Notes: a model not told the origin generated them from the letters alone. Positions 21,467 to 34,928 are shown, numbered from the stretch's first letter. The stretch: DNA of 64,000 nucleotides from Gentiana macrophylla (GCA_026214975.1 CM047814.1:21537541-21601540); one strand, 5' to 3'. Made by a program: numbers and translations.

Positions 21467-23346
21467 ATGTCAATAAGAGGTGCATCAACACAAGGCAATC
21501 GAAAATGTTACTTTCGTGATGACACGGTTGTGCGGAATCGGATGATCTTCTTTGGTGGCTATAGACCCCAATATTATACTGCACTCGCCACCGGTTATCA
21601 CATTTTGATTCCTCAGTTCGACACACCTTCAGGTTACAATCAAGATGATTTTGATAGTCATTACGACGATATAATGTCTCAACCCGGAAATTTTAACATC
21701 AACCTTAACGAAGGTCAAGGTAATGATGAAGACGACGTTGATGATGATCATGATGTATTTCCGAATGCTTCCCGTCCAAGACAATGACGTGGTGGGAGTC
21801 GGCGTGGTGCTAGTGCTGCGGATCCTACTCCTACTCCCGAGTCAGTCGATTTAGATGGTGGTGAAAGTACCCGATCCAAAGCACAAGAAAAAAGGTTAAA
21901 ATCGAGAATTTTTACGGATTTTTTCACAAATGTTGTTCGGACTGATGAAATAGCATTAGCTAACCCCGGAAAGTATTTCTTCGGGGTGTGCAATTTCTGT
22001 GGCCAAAAATACCAATTTAAACATGCCGGTGGTTACGGAACGATGCGGAGTCACATTTTAACTAAACACCCGGAAAAATTGGAAGACAACGCGTCTCAAG
22101 CCCAGCTAAACATGCCGAGCTCCAGAGCAGGTAACACTAATCCACTCTTTATTTACACTCGTGATAACTGTAGAGATCTAACCAATGATCTTATTGCGGG
22201 GATGGGTCTTCCTTTTAGTTTTCCTGAGAATCCTATTTTCGAAAGCTACGTACAAGGGGCTTTGCAGCCGGCTTTTACTCGTATCCCTCGTGCAACGGTT
22301 ACTAAGGATTTCAAAAATAAATTTATTAAACGACAAAATATTATTATAGAAAGTTTGAAGAAAAATAAATTTCGAATATGTGTATGTGCCGATAGTTGGG
22401 AGGATAGGAGGACGAGCAATTATTATTTGGGCGTGTCGGGTCACTGGATTGACAACACTTGGATTGTCCAAAAAAGGTTACTTGCTTTTTGTTTATTTAA
22501 CGACAATCATACTGCTTACAACATTGCATCTTTATTAGTTGATATTTTTGAGGAATACGATTTAAAAGGTAAAGTTTTTTCTATTGCGTTTGACAATGCT
22601 TCAAACAACACTGCTTCTATTCCCGACTTATCCCGATATTGTGAACCTCTTTGTAACGGTCAATTTTTTCATGTTAGATGTTTATGCCATATTTTTAATT
22701 TATGTGTAAAGGATGGTCTAAAAGTTTTTGACCATAATATTAATGCAATAAAAAGTGCGATTTCACATATTTTAGGTATAAATATTCGGTTAGTAAGTGG
22801 TATAAATTTCTTAAAGAGAAAGGTCATCGCCAAAGTCAAATCGCCGCAAGATGTACATATGGTGGAACACGACTCATGATCTTTGGAAAAAAAACAAACA
22901 AAATTAAAAATACATTTTGTGATTTTTTAAATGAACATTGTCCGAGCGAATATCGTTTGTATCCCTCTATTTGGACTTCATGCAAGAAACTGATGGATTT
23001 TTTGAATTATTCAAAAAATTTACAGTATTGTTTTCAAAATGTTATCAACCCACAACACATTTAGTCTTGCCTGCTTGTATAGAAATAACTGCCGAGTTTG
23101 AAACCATGGAACACGACCCAGAATTATTTCAATGTTTAGAGCCGATGAAGGAGAAATGGAATAAATACATGTTGTATATTCCTGACACTTATCTCATTTC
23201 TTCTATGCTCGACCCTCGTATAAGACTAGTAGGTTTGTCTAACATGTTAGGTGCTTACTATGATGCTTTGTCTGTTACTCATAATGTGCCCCGGTAGATT
23301 TTACAGTTGAAGTACTTAGACTAGAAAATTTATTAAACGCTTTGTA
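21467..23346 (+). pseudogene. hAT transposase, N-terminal and catalytic part
   Basis: The frame starts at MSIRGASTQ and has an acidic stretch (DEDDVDDDHD). A single in-frame TGA at 21785 is followed in the same frame by an RGGSRRG linker and a BED zinc finger (CNFCGQKY, then HILTKH). The RNase-H-like core follows, with CADSWEDRR and the Asp region AFDNASNNT, then FFHVRCLCHIFNLCV. A frameshift near 22860 moves into WNTTHDLW and then, from 22938, FFELFKKFTVLFSKCYQPT and MLDPRIRL. Another near 23291 leads to LENLLNALYVEYE at the insertion point. In hAT elements this protein excises and reinserts the transposon. This copy cannot make it intact. Confidence 0.85.
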
Positions 23347-23631
23347 TGTTGAATATGAACGTCTATGATGCACCGACACTCCAATATGGGTTCCGTGCGC
23401 CGTATCCGACACGCGCCCGACACGACACGCGTCCGACACGCCGACATCGTGTCCGACACGTGTCGGTTGATTTAAAATAATGTTAAATTAAATTTTAAAA
23501 CCGACACGCCAGGGACACGTCCGCGACACGTCGTGGGACACGCGTCAAGACACGGAGGACACGCCCGGACACGGGGGGACACGTTCGGACACGGCTATTT
23601 ATATATTTTTTGTATTTTTTATATATATTTT

Positions 23632-23687
<56 letters not shown>
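23632..23687. repeat. (TA)n microsatellite left of Tat insertion
   Basis: Uninterrupted TA repeats border the left LTR. The last five bases, ATATA, are the target duplication. Confidence 0.9.
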
Positions 23688-23690
<3 letters not shown>

Positions 23691-24248
23691 CGATGCCGGT
23701 TTCACTCCTCCACGTGTCGCCTATCGGTTGGTCATCACATCATGAATTGGCCCCAAGGCATTTATATCGACATCCGTATTCGACACTACGACCATCGACA
23801 TGTGAGCAGTGTGAGACGACGAGTCCATAAGGATAGAGTCCACACCAGCTAAGCAGTGTAGGATGACGAGTCTGGAGTCGATCACCGCAGGTCGAAAGTA
23901 TCAACTCGAGGACAGGGTCCGCACCAGCTGTCCAAGCCCATTAACAGCGATAGCTTGAGCAAGGGTTTAAGGCCCATTTAAGGGTAAAGATGACAATAAT
24001 ACAAGCCGACTTAACCTTAGGGTTTAGGCAAGTATTGTCATTATAAATACCCCAATCCAGGAACTACGTAAGGCTTGATTTCTGGAATATAACAGGATAC
24101 GTAGGCAATCTAAGATACGATCTTAACCTCAACCGCAAACATAAAAATCCACCACCTCGTTCCTTTTTTGGAATTAGGGTTTTGTGTGTTCATCATTAGA
24201 TTCATATTAGGGCCCGGATAATTAAGGTGACATAATTTGTCATCGTCA
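23688..24248 (+). repeat. 5' LTR of the Tat element
   Basis: 561 bp, with TGACGATG and CATCGTCA as inverted ends. A TATA box (TTATAAATAC) lies at 24041-24050, giving a short R-U5 region of about 170 bases. Confidence 0.93.
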
Positions 24249-24249
24249 T

Positions 24250-24266
24250 TGGCGCTAGAAGGAGGG
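24250..24266 (+). other. Primer-binding site of the Tat element
   Basis: TGGCGCTAGAAGGAGGG follows the 5' LTR after one base. TGGCGC starts are common for plant Tat elements. I did not assign the priming tRNA. Confidence 0.7.
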
Positions 24267-24296
24267 CCTTCTATTGATTGAATACGCAGGAACACG

Positions 24297-26202
24297 ATGC
24301 CTCCCAGAAAAGCTGCATCCAAAGCTGCCGATCAGGGCTCACAGATGAACGAGCCAATCGATCCTGATATGCAAGGAGAAAAAGATCCAGCCTTGGATCT
24401 CATTCAGCACGATCCTCAGCAGAAACAAGGAGAAAAAGATCCAGCTTTGGATCCTATCCAGGAAACCCACCAACCAGAAAAGCAAGCTCTTGCTCCGAGA
24501 ATATCGGGCGCTTGTGGATCGGTTAAGCGGGGCGGACTTGGAGGTAATGTCCAGATTATAGCCGAGGCGATTCTGGCGCAAGAAAGCAAGCGGCATTTGC
24601 CGAGAGAGGCCACGGCGGAAGGCGGCGGAAAGATGTAATGGACAAGCCTAAACAGACTCCTGGAGACGAAGTAAGCGCATCGTCTAGCTCAGTGGAAAGG
24701 AAGAGACGTGAGATCCACCAAAAACACCAGAGAGGGGATGATGATAGCGTCAGGGAGGAGTTGAATGTTATCCTGGGAAAGAGCCAGGTTTCATTATGGT
24801 TAGAGTCTCCTTCATTAAGGAGATTGAAAGCTTTCTAAACCCGCGGGTTTAAGATACGAAGATAGAGCCGTGCGATGGTACCACCGACCCAGAGGACCAT
24901 CTCCACAGGTATCTATCTCAGATGAGGCTCGATGGAGCACCCGATGCAATGCGATGTCGGGCGTTCGAGACGCTACTCGTAGGTCGAGCAAGGGAATGGT
25001 TCACGAAGCTACGGCCAGGGTCGATCTCCGCTTTGCCATGCTTGCTCGTAAATTCGAGATGCGTTCATAGTGAACAAAAGTTTCATCGAGTGCCACGCAC
25101 CTCGTGAACGTGAAGGCGACAAAAGGATGAAACGATTATGGAATATCCGAAGAGGTTTAATCTTGAGGCCATGCAGTCAAGGATGCGCAGGCGATCGACT
25201 TACGATCACGCTGTTCGTGGGGGGCTGCGTAATACTAAATTGTACATGAAGTTGAGCGAGAGACGTCCCCATACCATGGGCGAATGTGTCAATGTGGTGC
25301 ATAGATTCTGCCAAGGCGAAGAGGCAGTGCGAAGGCACACCTAATCCGACTGGATGGAATCCAAGAAGGACACCCGAGGTCCGAACAGGAATCAGTCCAA
25401 GAGGCAGGATGTCGAGAGTAAGCCGTCAGTATGGGACCGTATCGACACATCCACCTCAGACCGTGGGGGCAAGAAGGGACCCACGCGTGATAAGGACTTC
25501 ATCCCGCTCAATCGATCTCGATCCGAGGTGTTGTCGATTATGCTTTCAAAGAACTTGGCGAGGAAACCACCACCGTTGAAGAAACCTCGAGAAAAGAGGA
25601 ATGCGAGTAAGTACTGTGATTTCCATGAAGACATAGGTCATACAACAGAGGATTGCATCGACTTGAAAAGAGACATCGACTCTTGCATCCAGGAAGGGAA
25701 GCAAGACGAAGTTGTTGATAGGTCTCGGTATGATGGGCCCAGAGGACGTGGAGACTTTAAGAGGAAAAATCCTGATCAAGATAGAAATCGAGGTCGAGAT
25801 ACCCAAAGACGAAGGGATCGATCACCTCCGAGGAATCGATCCCCAGGTCGGGAAGGAAACAACAGAGATAATTTTGGTCGTGACAGATACGAAGAAAATC
25901 GACCTGTAAACTATGTCAATACGATCTTCGGTCCGGATGAAAGCGATAAGGACCAGACCAGTGAAGAGCCATCTAGTAGCTCGAGAGAGCGCAAGCAGCT
26001 CAGATTCACGACGGAGGTCGGATACGGCCCTCGCGATGATATCCCCAAGTCTAGGAGTCATAGCGAAGGGTTAGTCATTGAGGCCGTGATTAGCCGAGCC
26101 CGTGTATCGAGAGTCTGTATCGATAACGGAAGTGCCGTGAACATCTTATACTACTCGGAGTTTCAGGCGATGAAGTTGAAAGAGAAAGACCTAGCCCCAT
26201 AA
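24297..26202 (+). pseudogene. Tat element gag with zinc knuckle and start of protease
   Basis: The N-terminus (MPPRKAASKAADQGS) has a repeated GEKDPALD phrase. The capsid-like part, in shifted frames, includes DGTTDPEDHLHRYLSQMRLD and AREWFTKLRPGSI. From 25354 the frame is open: a basic Arg/Asp-rich linker, the knuckle YCDFHEDIGHTTEDC, and the start of the aspartic protease with VCIDNGSAVNILYYSEF. The Gag precursor forms the particle. At least three frame changes lie before 25354 and one stop is at 26200. Confidence 0.8.
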
Positions 26203-27580
26203 AGCGTCTCCTCTGCTTTGGATTTACAGGCAAGCGATCCATCCCATGGGCTCGATAAAGTTACTCACGACGATCGGGGCGGCGAGAAGGGAAGGACACT
26301 CGAGTTAAGTTATGTGGTGGTCAAGGCTCCTTCAGCTTATAATGTTATCCTGGGACGACCAGCACTTTTCGACTTGCACGCTATTATTTCGACGTTCCAT
26401 AATAGCATGAAATTCCCTACTAGGAATGGTTCCCACGAATTAAAAGGAGATGTTGAAGTAGCTCGGAGTTGTAACTCCGTTGTCATGAATGGTAAGATTG
26501 CAGTTCAACAAGTCCTGGTCGAGGAACTGATTCCAGAAGAAGAAGCGGAAAAGAACTGGGTCTCCAGTGATGCAGTGGAGGATGTCCGACTCTGGGAATG
26601 AGAGGACGATCAGTGTGTGCAGGTCGGGATTTGGATCCCAGAGAAAGAAAAACGGCTACTGATCGAGTTGTTAATCGAGTTCAGAGACATCTTTGCCTGG
26701 AAAGCCACTGACATGCCGGGTTTGTCTACCGACATTGCGGTTCATAGGCTCAAAATTGACCAGGCTTAAAAGCCAGTCAAGCAGAAGAAGAGAAATTTTG
26801 CGTCGGATCGACTTGAAGCTATTGAGTTGGAGGTCGGTAAGTTACTAGCAGCCCAGATAGTGAAGGAGGTAGTCTATCCCGAGTGGCTAGCTAATCCGGT
26901 ATTGGTCAAGAAGCCCGATGGCAGTTGGCGCATGTGTGTGGACTTCACAGACTTAAACAAAGCATGCGCGAAAGACTCATATCCACTGCCTAAAATTGAC
27001 AGGTTAGTAGACTTGACTATCGACTTTGAAGTTTTTGGTTTTTTAGACGCGTATAAAGGATACCATCAAATTCTGATGGACCCTCGAGACGCGGAGAAAA
27101 CGGCGTTTATCACAGAATTCGGCACCTTCGGTATGTGACCATGCCATTCGGATTGAAGAATCTTTGGGGCAACATACCGAGGGCGATCAATGAATATTTG
27201 CAAAGCAAATCGGCAGATGTATGGAGGTTTATGTAGACGACCTGCTCATCAAGAGTCGATCTATGAGACAGTACCTAGTCGATGCTCGAGAGGTTTTTAA
27301 AGTGTTGAGAGAAACGCAGATGAGGCTAAACCCGAAGAAATGTACTTTTGGAGTCAGGTCGGGTAAATTCTTGGGCTACATGATTTCGAAAGACGGGATT
27401 CGAGCAAACCCGGATAAAATTGATACATTGAAGAATATGCCCGCGCCACGAAATATCAAGGAAGTACAAAGGCTCACGGGTCGAATGGCGACTCTCAACA
27501 GATTTCTATCGAGATCCGCACAACGTCTTCTACCATTGTTCAAGATACTTGAAGGCCATCCTTTTTCATTGGGATGATGA
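26203..27580 (+). pseudogene. Tat element protease end and reverse transcriptase
   Basis: Protease continues with SAYNVILGRPALFDLHAI. RT follows: VYPEWLANPVLVKKPDGSWR, CVDFTDLNKACAKDSYPLP, FLDAYKGYHQI, then after a frameshift near 27135 MPFGLKN, and MEVYVDDLLIKS with the catalytic Asp pair. In-frame stops lie at 26599 (TGA) and 26767 (TAA). The gap between 27138 and 27221 is coding in the other frame. The reading changes again just before 27581. Confidence 0.85.
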
Positions 27581-29565
27581 ATGTCGACGACCTTTGAAGA
27601 GTTGAAAGCTTATTTGTCGAAATTACCTACCCTCACTTCTCCGCGAGAAGGGGAAAAGTTGTTGGTTTATTTGGCAGTGTGTGAGGAAGTAGTGAGTGCG
27701 GTTCTAGTACGAGAAGGGGTGCATGGCCATGTACCTATATACTTTGTTAGTAAAGCACTGCATGGTCCCGAGATCCGGTACTCACCAGCTGAGAAGTTAG
27801 CGTTATGCCTGGTTCACGCCTCGAGAAAATTGAGGCCATATTTTCAAGCTCACCTCATTGTGGTAGTCACAGACCAACCACTTAAGCAGATTTTGGCAAA
27901 GCCTGATACTTCAGGTCGACTGGCGAAATGGGTGATAGAAATGGCCCAGTACGACATCGAGTTCGTTCCTCGAACTGTGATAAAAGCACAGGCCTTGGCG
28001 GATTTTCTGGCTGAAGGAATCTCCGTCCAACTCGATCAAGAGAAACAAAGTCTAGAAGAGAAATGGACTCTTCAAGTCGATGGAGCATCGAGTAAGGAGG
28101 GGGCAGGAGCAGGGCTCCTTCTGGTAAGCCCGAAAGGCGAGGAATTCCCATACGCCCTTCGATTCGACTTCAAAGCAACTAACAACGAGGCCGAGTATGA
28201 AGCTATGATAACTGGTCTGAAACTTGCACTGAAGTTGGGTGTCGAGGACTTGTTGGTTTACAGCGTCTCGCAATTGGTGGTAAATCATGTGAAAGTGGAG
28301 TATGAGGCTAAGGAAGAAACCATGAAGAATTACTTAGTGGTAGTCCAAAACCTCATACCTAAATTCAAAACAGTTCAATTCGAGCAAGTCCCCCGAAGTC
28401 AGAACAAAAGGGCAGATGCACTCTCCAAATTGGCATCGAACTTCATGTCGAATAAGAAGGTTCTAGTCGAGTTATTGACCGATAGGAGTTACATCGAGAT
28501 GGAGGCCCAACCAATTACTCAGCAGGCCACATGGATGGACTCGATCGCTCTTTACCTCAAAGACGGAATATTACCATTTGATAAGGTGCAATCTAGGAAG
28601 GTTCGACTTCAATCGACTCGATATGCGTTTTTCGACGACATCCTCTATCGGAAATCTTTTGTGAGTCCATGGCTAAGATGTGTTTCTGAAACTGAAGGCG
28701 AGTATCTCTTAGAAGAAATTCATAGAGGAGCCTGTGGGAATCACTGTGGGGCTAGAATGTTAGCTCGAAAATGCAGGTTAGCAGGGTATTTTTGGCCGTC
28801 AATGCAACGGGATGCAAGCAATCTGGTCCAGAAATGCAACGCTTGTCAGATTCATGATAATATCTCTCATCAACAAGCGCAAGACATGAACGTCATCTCG
28901 TCGGCATGGCCGTTTGATCAGTGGGGAGTCGATATTGTCGGACCTCTACCCCGAGCCCCGGGGAATCTCAAATACGTGGTCGTTGCGGTGGACTACTTCA
29001 CGAAGTGGGTAGAAGCTAAGGCTTTGCCCGACATCGGAGCCGCAACCATCAAGAAGTTTCTGTGGGTCGACATTCTATGCAGGTACGGAATTCCAAAGGC
29101 TCTGATCTCGGATAACGGTACTCAGTTTGAAGATCAAAAGGTTAGAGAATGGTGCAGTGAATACCATATCGACCAGCGGTTCACCTCAGTGGCTCACCCA
29201 CAGGCAAACGGTCAAGTCGAACAGACTAATCGACAGATCAAGCTGGGGTTAAAGACGAGACTAGAGGCAGAAGGCCGAGATTGGGCAATTCAACTTCCGA
29301 GCATCCTATGGTCATATAGGACAGCTCCTAATTCATCGACAGGGGAAACTCCTTTATCTTTAGTGTATGGGTGTGAAGCGGTGATACCCGCTGAGATTGG
29401 TGTTCCTTCTCCTCGAGTTCTGGCTTACAATGTGGAGACAAATGATCCCGAACTCCGACAGGAAAGGGACAATGTCGAAGAGCGAAGAGAGATAGCCTCA
29501 GCCAGAATGGCAAGGTACAAACAGAAGATCTCTCAATATTACAACTCGAGGGTCGACACACAGTC
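27581..29565 (+). CDS. Tat element RNase H, archaeal-type RNase H and integrase
   Basis: This is one open frame of about 660 codons. Residues 1-145 are the RT connection and retroviral RNase H (VYLAVCEEVVSAVLV, VVVTDQPLKQIL). Residues 163-290 form a second RNase H with LQVDGASSKEGAGAGLL and NNEAEYEAMITGL, the archaeal-type domain found in Tat elements. Residues about 375-420 are the integrase zinc finger (His-Arg-Gly-Ala, then CNACQIH). Residues 450-610 are the core, with the catalytic Asp in GVDIVGPLP and in ISDNGTQF and the Glu in NGQVEQTNR. These domains remove template RNA and insert the cDNA. The frame is cut by a copia LTR; residues after about 661 are encoded by that LTR. Confidence 0.9.
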
Positions 29566-31560
29566 TTTTAGGAAATCAACGCTGGAAACGCAGCGAATTC
29601 AAAATTTGATTTCCTTTTTCCCGAAGATCGACTTCGTTTAAGCAATAAACGAATAAACTAAAGACGGCGGTTACCTTGGTTGATCTAAAAGATCGACGCT
29701 TTGACCGTCTAAGGAGAGTAGTTCAAACATGAAGCCGCCCAAGTGTTCGGCCTCTACCACTTGATCCACACGAATACCGCCGAATCCCACCATGGATTGC
29801 TCTTTGAAAAGTTCCGATTGCTAGACCGGACCTTTTCTTCCTCACAAACTCACTATAGAAGCCCCCTCTTTCTTACACAAGAACTATGAGTTCTTGCAAT
29901 TTTTCACAAGAACAATTGCTCTTGGAAGAATGGTGTACAAAAGAGCTTGCAATCCTCACTTAAATAGGGGATGGGCGTGGCCTATAACTTGGAGAGGAGG
30001 AGAAGAAAATCTCTTTCCAATAAAATAAGGAAACATAATTAATGTGATTGATTTATCTCATTTAATTTAATATCTTATATTAAATGAATCCAATATTTTG
30101 TCAATATCTTATATTGACTATATTTATCTTATTACTATAAATCAATTTACACATGTGTATATATATCACTTATATATATTACAAACATAAATCTATATAA
30201 ATATATATTTTGGAAACAATATATGCACATGCACATCATATATGCACCAACGTGTATATATATATATATATATATTTATAAATATTAATATCTAATATTA
30301 ATATATGTAATACTAATTAATTAAATTACATATAATCCAAGTGTATGTATACACACTTACATAATGGCGCCCAAACTTACCATAAAACGACTTATGGAAA
30401 ATTCTTTAATTAATATAATTTGTATATAAATAATATCTTGTATTTTATTTATTCATAATAAATAAATACCACCATATTAATTTACCACTATAACCCTTAT
30501 AGTCTCGAGATAAACTTTCCTTATTTGGCTATCATCTATAACCACATTTTAATCCGCACGATGTTCATATGTGTGTGACCCGATAGGCTTCCGAATATGT
30601 TGGCCGTAGACACAAAGTGCAAATTACGAAAATGCCCTTCATGCCTAACGATCACGGGATAGCGTCTCAGCAACACACCGTGACCCCGATCATCGGAAGA
30701 GTCAAATGCAATGACTACTACCTTTCATGTGAAACGAGCTACCGTGTAACTTACAATCCTATCATTTGTAAATAATATCCTTACGGTCGTACATCGAGTG
30801 TCAAACATTAACAACCGTATCTTATAAACCGGATATCAAGTTCTCTCAAGTAACACGCTTACTCCCACTTTGCAAAGATTCATGAGAACAAGACATTCCT
30901 TATAAGAAGGCCCTTTCGGATATTTACCCCTACCGATAGGTACGCGATTCCCGGACGACCAATCATGTATACTCCGCGATGCTTCAATGTCACACCCAAT
31001 CACTACCGTATGATCGCCCCATGGCTGTGGGAAACCTCAATAGTGTCAAAGCATGACAATCCACACCGTGATGCCATGAAGACTCCGGTCCTCGGGATAA
31101 TTACACAACCGCCACATAGTGTGACACTTATCCGTGTAAGTGGAGTCATCTAACGTCGCGCATTCTCTAATACACGTCCACGCATACCCAAGTGTCTCTA
31201 CACTTTCATGAGACGAGATCTATCCTCGCCTCTAAAGATGTAAGACATCTATCACGTGCTAGTCTGCTTATACTATCAATGCCCTGCTTAATAGTACATC
31301 GACCTAGAGACATTTAAGTATCAAACTTATTAAAGTGATTAGAGATCTCATCAACCATAATCGCCTATCATGGTTTCTCTATCACGATTTAATACTAAGG
31401 ACGTTATCATATAACAATTCATAATTGGTTCCTTAAAAGAACATATATATGACAAATGTAAAAGCCATTTAATATATGTATAAACATAAAGAAATAGTAG
31501 AAATGATCCGACCGGTCGGATCCGGTCCAACCCGATTGGGTTTAGGACACTATTCCAACA
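29566..31560 (-). mobile_element. Solo-type copia LTR inserted in the Tat pol gene
   Basis: On the minus strand it starts TGTTGGAATAGTG (right end, 31560) and ends GATTTCCTAAAA (left end). It matches the 3' LTR at 54412-56378 over its whole length with scattered differences. No internal sequence or second LTR is attached, so it is a solo LTR from recombination. The duplication should be GGTAC (31561-31565). The left copy is degraded (CAGTC), and the terminal TG is read as TT. Confidence 0.82.
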
Positions 31561-31740
31561 GGTACTTCAAAGTCGGAGATCTGGTTCTGAGGAAGAATGA
31601 AGCGAGTCGGCAGGAAGCAAGTGGAAAATTGGCCCCGAATTGGGAAGGCCCATATCAGAATCTGAAGGTTCACCCCAAAGGGTCATATCAACTTAGGCGA
31701 GCAGATGGAACCACGGTTCTCTAACATTGGCACGCCAACA
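31561..31740 (+). pseudogene. C-terminal end of Tat pol
   Basis: The frame RYFKVGDLVLRKNEA, GKLAPNWEGPY, KGSYQLRRADG continues the integrase C-terminal domain cut at 29566. A stop at 31722 precedes HWHANNLR, which is normally still coding, so the last residues are lost. Confidence 0.85.
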
Positions 31741-32690
31741 ACCTGAGAGATATTATATTTGAGATAAGCTTTATTTCAATGAACTTTTTTCTACTTTTCA
31801 ATTTTAGATCTTGTAATAAGTCCATGGGGCAATTTTATGAGTATTCTAATAAATTGATGTTTTCTCGAGACGTTTTCTATGTTTGTTAGGGCTTATAGTC
31901 AAAAAAATACAAGTCCAACATGATATAAAATGTTAAGGCAAAACGCTCAAATCGACCAAGAGAAATCCACAGTGTCGGACATCTCGACAAAGCCAAAAGC
32001 AAAGTTAGCCTAATGAGCAAAGAAATGCAAAGGCATAAAGACGGTTCGCAAGGTCGGGCCAAAGGTCCAAGCTAAAAGCCGAACAAGCCCGAGAGGCGAA
32101 CGAGGCTAAAGCAAAGGACGGTTCGCATGGTCGGGCCAAATGTCCCAGTCGAAAGCCGAATAAGCCTGAGAGGCGAAAAAGGCCTGGACAAAGGACAGTT
32201 TGCATAGTCGGGCCACCTGTCCCAGTCGATGTCGAAAAATCTTGAGAGGCAAAAAAGACCAAAAACCAGGGACAGTTCACATTAAAGTACTCAGCCTGAG
32301 GACAAATAAGCCCAAAGGGCAAAAAGCTAAGGCAAGTAGGTCGATCTCAAGTGCAATAAGAACCAAAGGTTCATAATAAACTTGAGGGGCAACACAACGA
32401 CAATAAAGTGAGCAAAGCGAGCAACGAATAGTGAATAGCAAACAGAGCCAGAGGCTCGACAAGCGAAAGCTATGCTACAAAACATCAAGACAAGCAAGAT
32501 AAAAAGATAGACAAGAAAAAGATAGCAAAGTCAAATCAAAATCAACGCAAAGTCATTACAAAACAAGGCCAGGTCGAAAAGACCACCAAAGTTAAAATAA
32601 ATGTTATTACAGGTCGAGTTCAATTGAAAAATGCAAAGAAAGACAACGGTCAAGGGTCGGCTTCGTGGAGTCGGCTCGGGAACAGCCAAG
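31741..32690. repeat. Non-coding Tat interior with about 78-bp tandem repeats
   Basis: From about 32036 to 32275 three units repeat the sequence CGGTTCGCA, GGTCGGGCC, AAGCCGAA, AAGCCCGAGAGGCGAA with drift. The rest is purine-rich with scattered AAGCAAGACAA phrases. It separates pol from the end of the antisense gene. No coding frame is convincing. Confidence 0.7.
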
Positions 32691-34928
32691 TCGGATCAAC
32701 GGTGGTCGGATCGGCCAGCGAGGAGCGCGAAGCGTAAGGACCATACTTCATGGCCAAAGACTCTCCTTTGCCGAACTCTTCCATGTACCGATCGTATAGT
32801 TCCTCCGAGTCGATTGTAGAATATCGGCGCGTCTCGCGGTCGACACATCGAGTCCGGGATGATGGCCTTCACTTGATCCACGGCCGAGTATAGCCACCCA
32901 TCATCGAGGCACGCATGATCACTTCTAGACCAGCGTCAAGGTTAGCTGATTTTCGATACTAGGCAATCACATCGGTTGCTGTCGTATCGAGTCGCGCGCG
33001 CGCCTGATCCAGTTCAGCTCGTAGCGCGTCTCTGTCCTCCCGAGCCGTCGTGACGCCTTTTAGTGCAGCCTTGTGCCACCATTGTACCTTCTCATAATCT
33101 TGAGCCAACTTGAGCAGCTCTTTGCCCTGATCTTGCCTCTCAGCCCGCAGTCGAGCCAGCTCCTTCTCTTCATTTATCAGATTTGCCTCAGCCGCCACCA
33201 GTTTATCTTGCAACTTCTGACACTCGGCAACCGACTCTCTCTTCAGTGTCTCATATTGAGTGTCCATGGCGGAGATGGCGGCGTTCTTTACAATAAGCTC
33301 CCGCACCAACTTGCCATTCTCTCTACGCAAGTCGTCCGCCGACTCACTCGACTTGGCCAGCCGTCGAGCAGCCTCTCGACTGAGATAGTTGCTCTGTAAA
33401 AAACAAAGAAAGGTCAGAAAATATGGAAGGCATGCATGTCGAGGAGAAGTAGCAGTTAAAGAATTGAACTGTAATCGACTTACGAGACGATTTGACTTCC
33501 GGACCGCCATGGCCAAAGCTTTATCCTCCAAGGCTGCGCATTCTTCAGGAGTCCAGTTCATGTCGACGTCAAGCTCGATAGGAGCCTCAGTCGCTTTGGC
33601 CTTTTTCGACTGACGATGCTGCTCCTGCACCAACTCGGTAGCAGTCGGCCTCTTCTTGGACCGAGGTACCTCCGTCTCGACGTGAAGCTCTGTAACCGGG
33701 TCCGACTCGACCACGCACCTCCTCGCCCTCATCACGCAGAGAACCAAAACGGATCGTTAAACCACACGCCAGCGGAGGTAGCTCGGTAGATCCGGTTGGT
33801 ACCGATTCGATGGCGGCGAGGTGGGCTCAGGCTCGATGGCACCCCTCTCGGGAAGAAGAAGGCACCCAGCTTCAAGCCACGGCCAATTCGAGGGTAGCCC
33901 GACCCGGTAGGTGGAAGCGACCACGACGGCGACGACCAGAATGCGTGTGGGATCGGTGACTTTTGTGAACCTGCCCACTGCAAAGAGTGAAAAAAGGACA
34001 AGTTAGTTGGGGACGACAAACAACAAGTTATCAACTCAACAAATCACAAGTATGTAAAAGCAAGCAAACATCCTACGATTCTCGTGATCTGGGACGCAAA
34101 GGCCCACATATGGCATTGGCCCAGCTTCCTCCAAGTGGGCCAGGTGATACAGGAGACTCAGGTCTCGAGTACACACCTCGAAGCTATGTCCACCCAGGAG
34201 TCGAGCTTCATGAGGAACCGGGTCCTTCCCAAGCTTGTCTTGTTTCCCGTCTCTCGACCTCCATTGCCCTATGTAGGGGTTATCCAGGCCATGACGGAGA
34301 AAGAAAAATCGAGGCTTCCACTCCCCGTGAGAAGAGGGCCCCTTAGTTATGAACTCATGTCGGTTCGCTCTCCTCTGAAAGGAATACCATAACTTGTCGG
34401 GTGTAGCAGCAATCTTGTAGTAATATCGAAACAAGGGCACTGAGAAGCAGACCTGAGCCACTCGACATGCTATTAGGAACCCCATTAGGGTTCTGACGCC
34501 ATTTGGGGCAAGTTGGGAGACGCTTATCTCATAGTGATGTAGAATGGCCAGAACGGCTGGACAGAGTGGAAACCTTAACCCACTTGCCAGTTGGTGTTTG
34601 TAGATGGCACAGAACCCCTCTGGGGGCTCGTCCACGAATCGGTGCAGGCCGGACGGAAGTCGAGCTTCAAGTGGGGGAATAATGTTATACTTTGTACACA
34701 ACCTGTCAATCTCCTCAGAAGAAAGTATACTGAGACACCCTTGGCACCTTTCCCGTCCATCCTAGTCACTAATTTCTTAGGTTGGTGGGGGACAGGAGGG
34801 GAAGAAGCTATAGGCTCGCCGGAGTCTGGCCGGAGAAGATGACCAGAGGAGACAGGTGCCGGATCTTGGCTGTGAGAAGGCGTCACACTACCCCTATCCG
34901 ATTCTGTGGCGCTACTACTATTGGACAT
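32690..34928 (-). CDS. Antisense extra gene of the Tat element (PF04195-like, coiled coil)
   Basis: On the minus strand from ATG 34928: Ser-rich MSNSSSATESDRGSVTPS, then after a frameshift near 34715 SSEEIDRLCTKYNIIPPLEA, DEPPEGFCAIY, FPLCPAVLAILHHYEI, LAPNGVRTLMGF. A likely intron (GTAGGA at 34076 to TTTGCAG at 33978) leads to GRFTKVTDPTRILVV. Another frame break precedes a Lys/Arg-rich part with KKRPTATELVQEQHRQSKKA. A second apparent intron (GTAAGT at 33483 to TTTTACAG at 33394, 90 bp, open in frame) precedes a long coiled coil rich in Glu, Lys and Ala to a stop at 32959. A related frame goes on to about 32690. Extra antisense ORFs before the 3' LTR are known in Tat elements such as Grande and Retand. 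Function is unknown. Confidence 0.72.

Noticed and set aside
33073..34392. Plus-strand frames across the antisense Tat gene
   Set aside because: They are shadows of the minus-strand PF04195-like and coiled-coil coding sequence.
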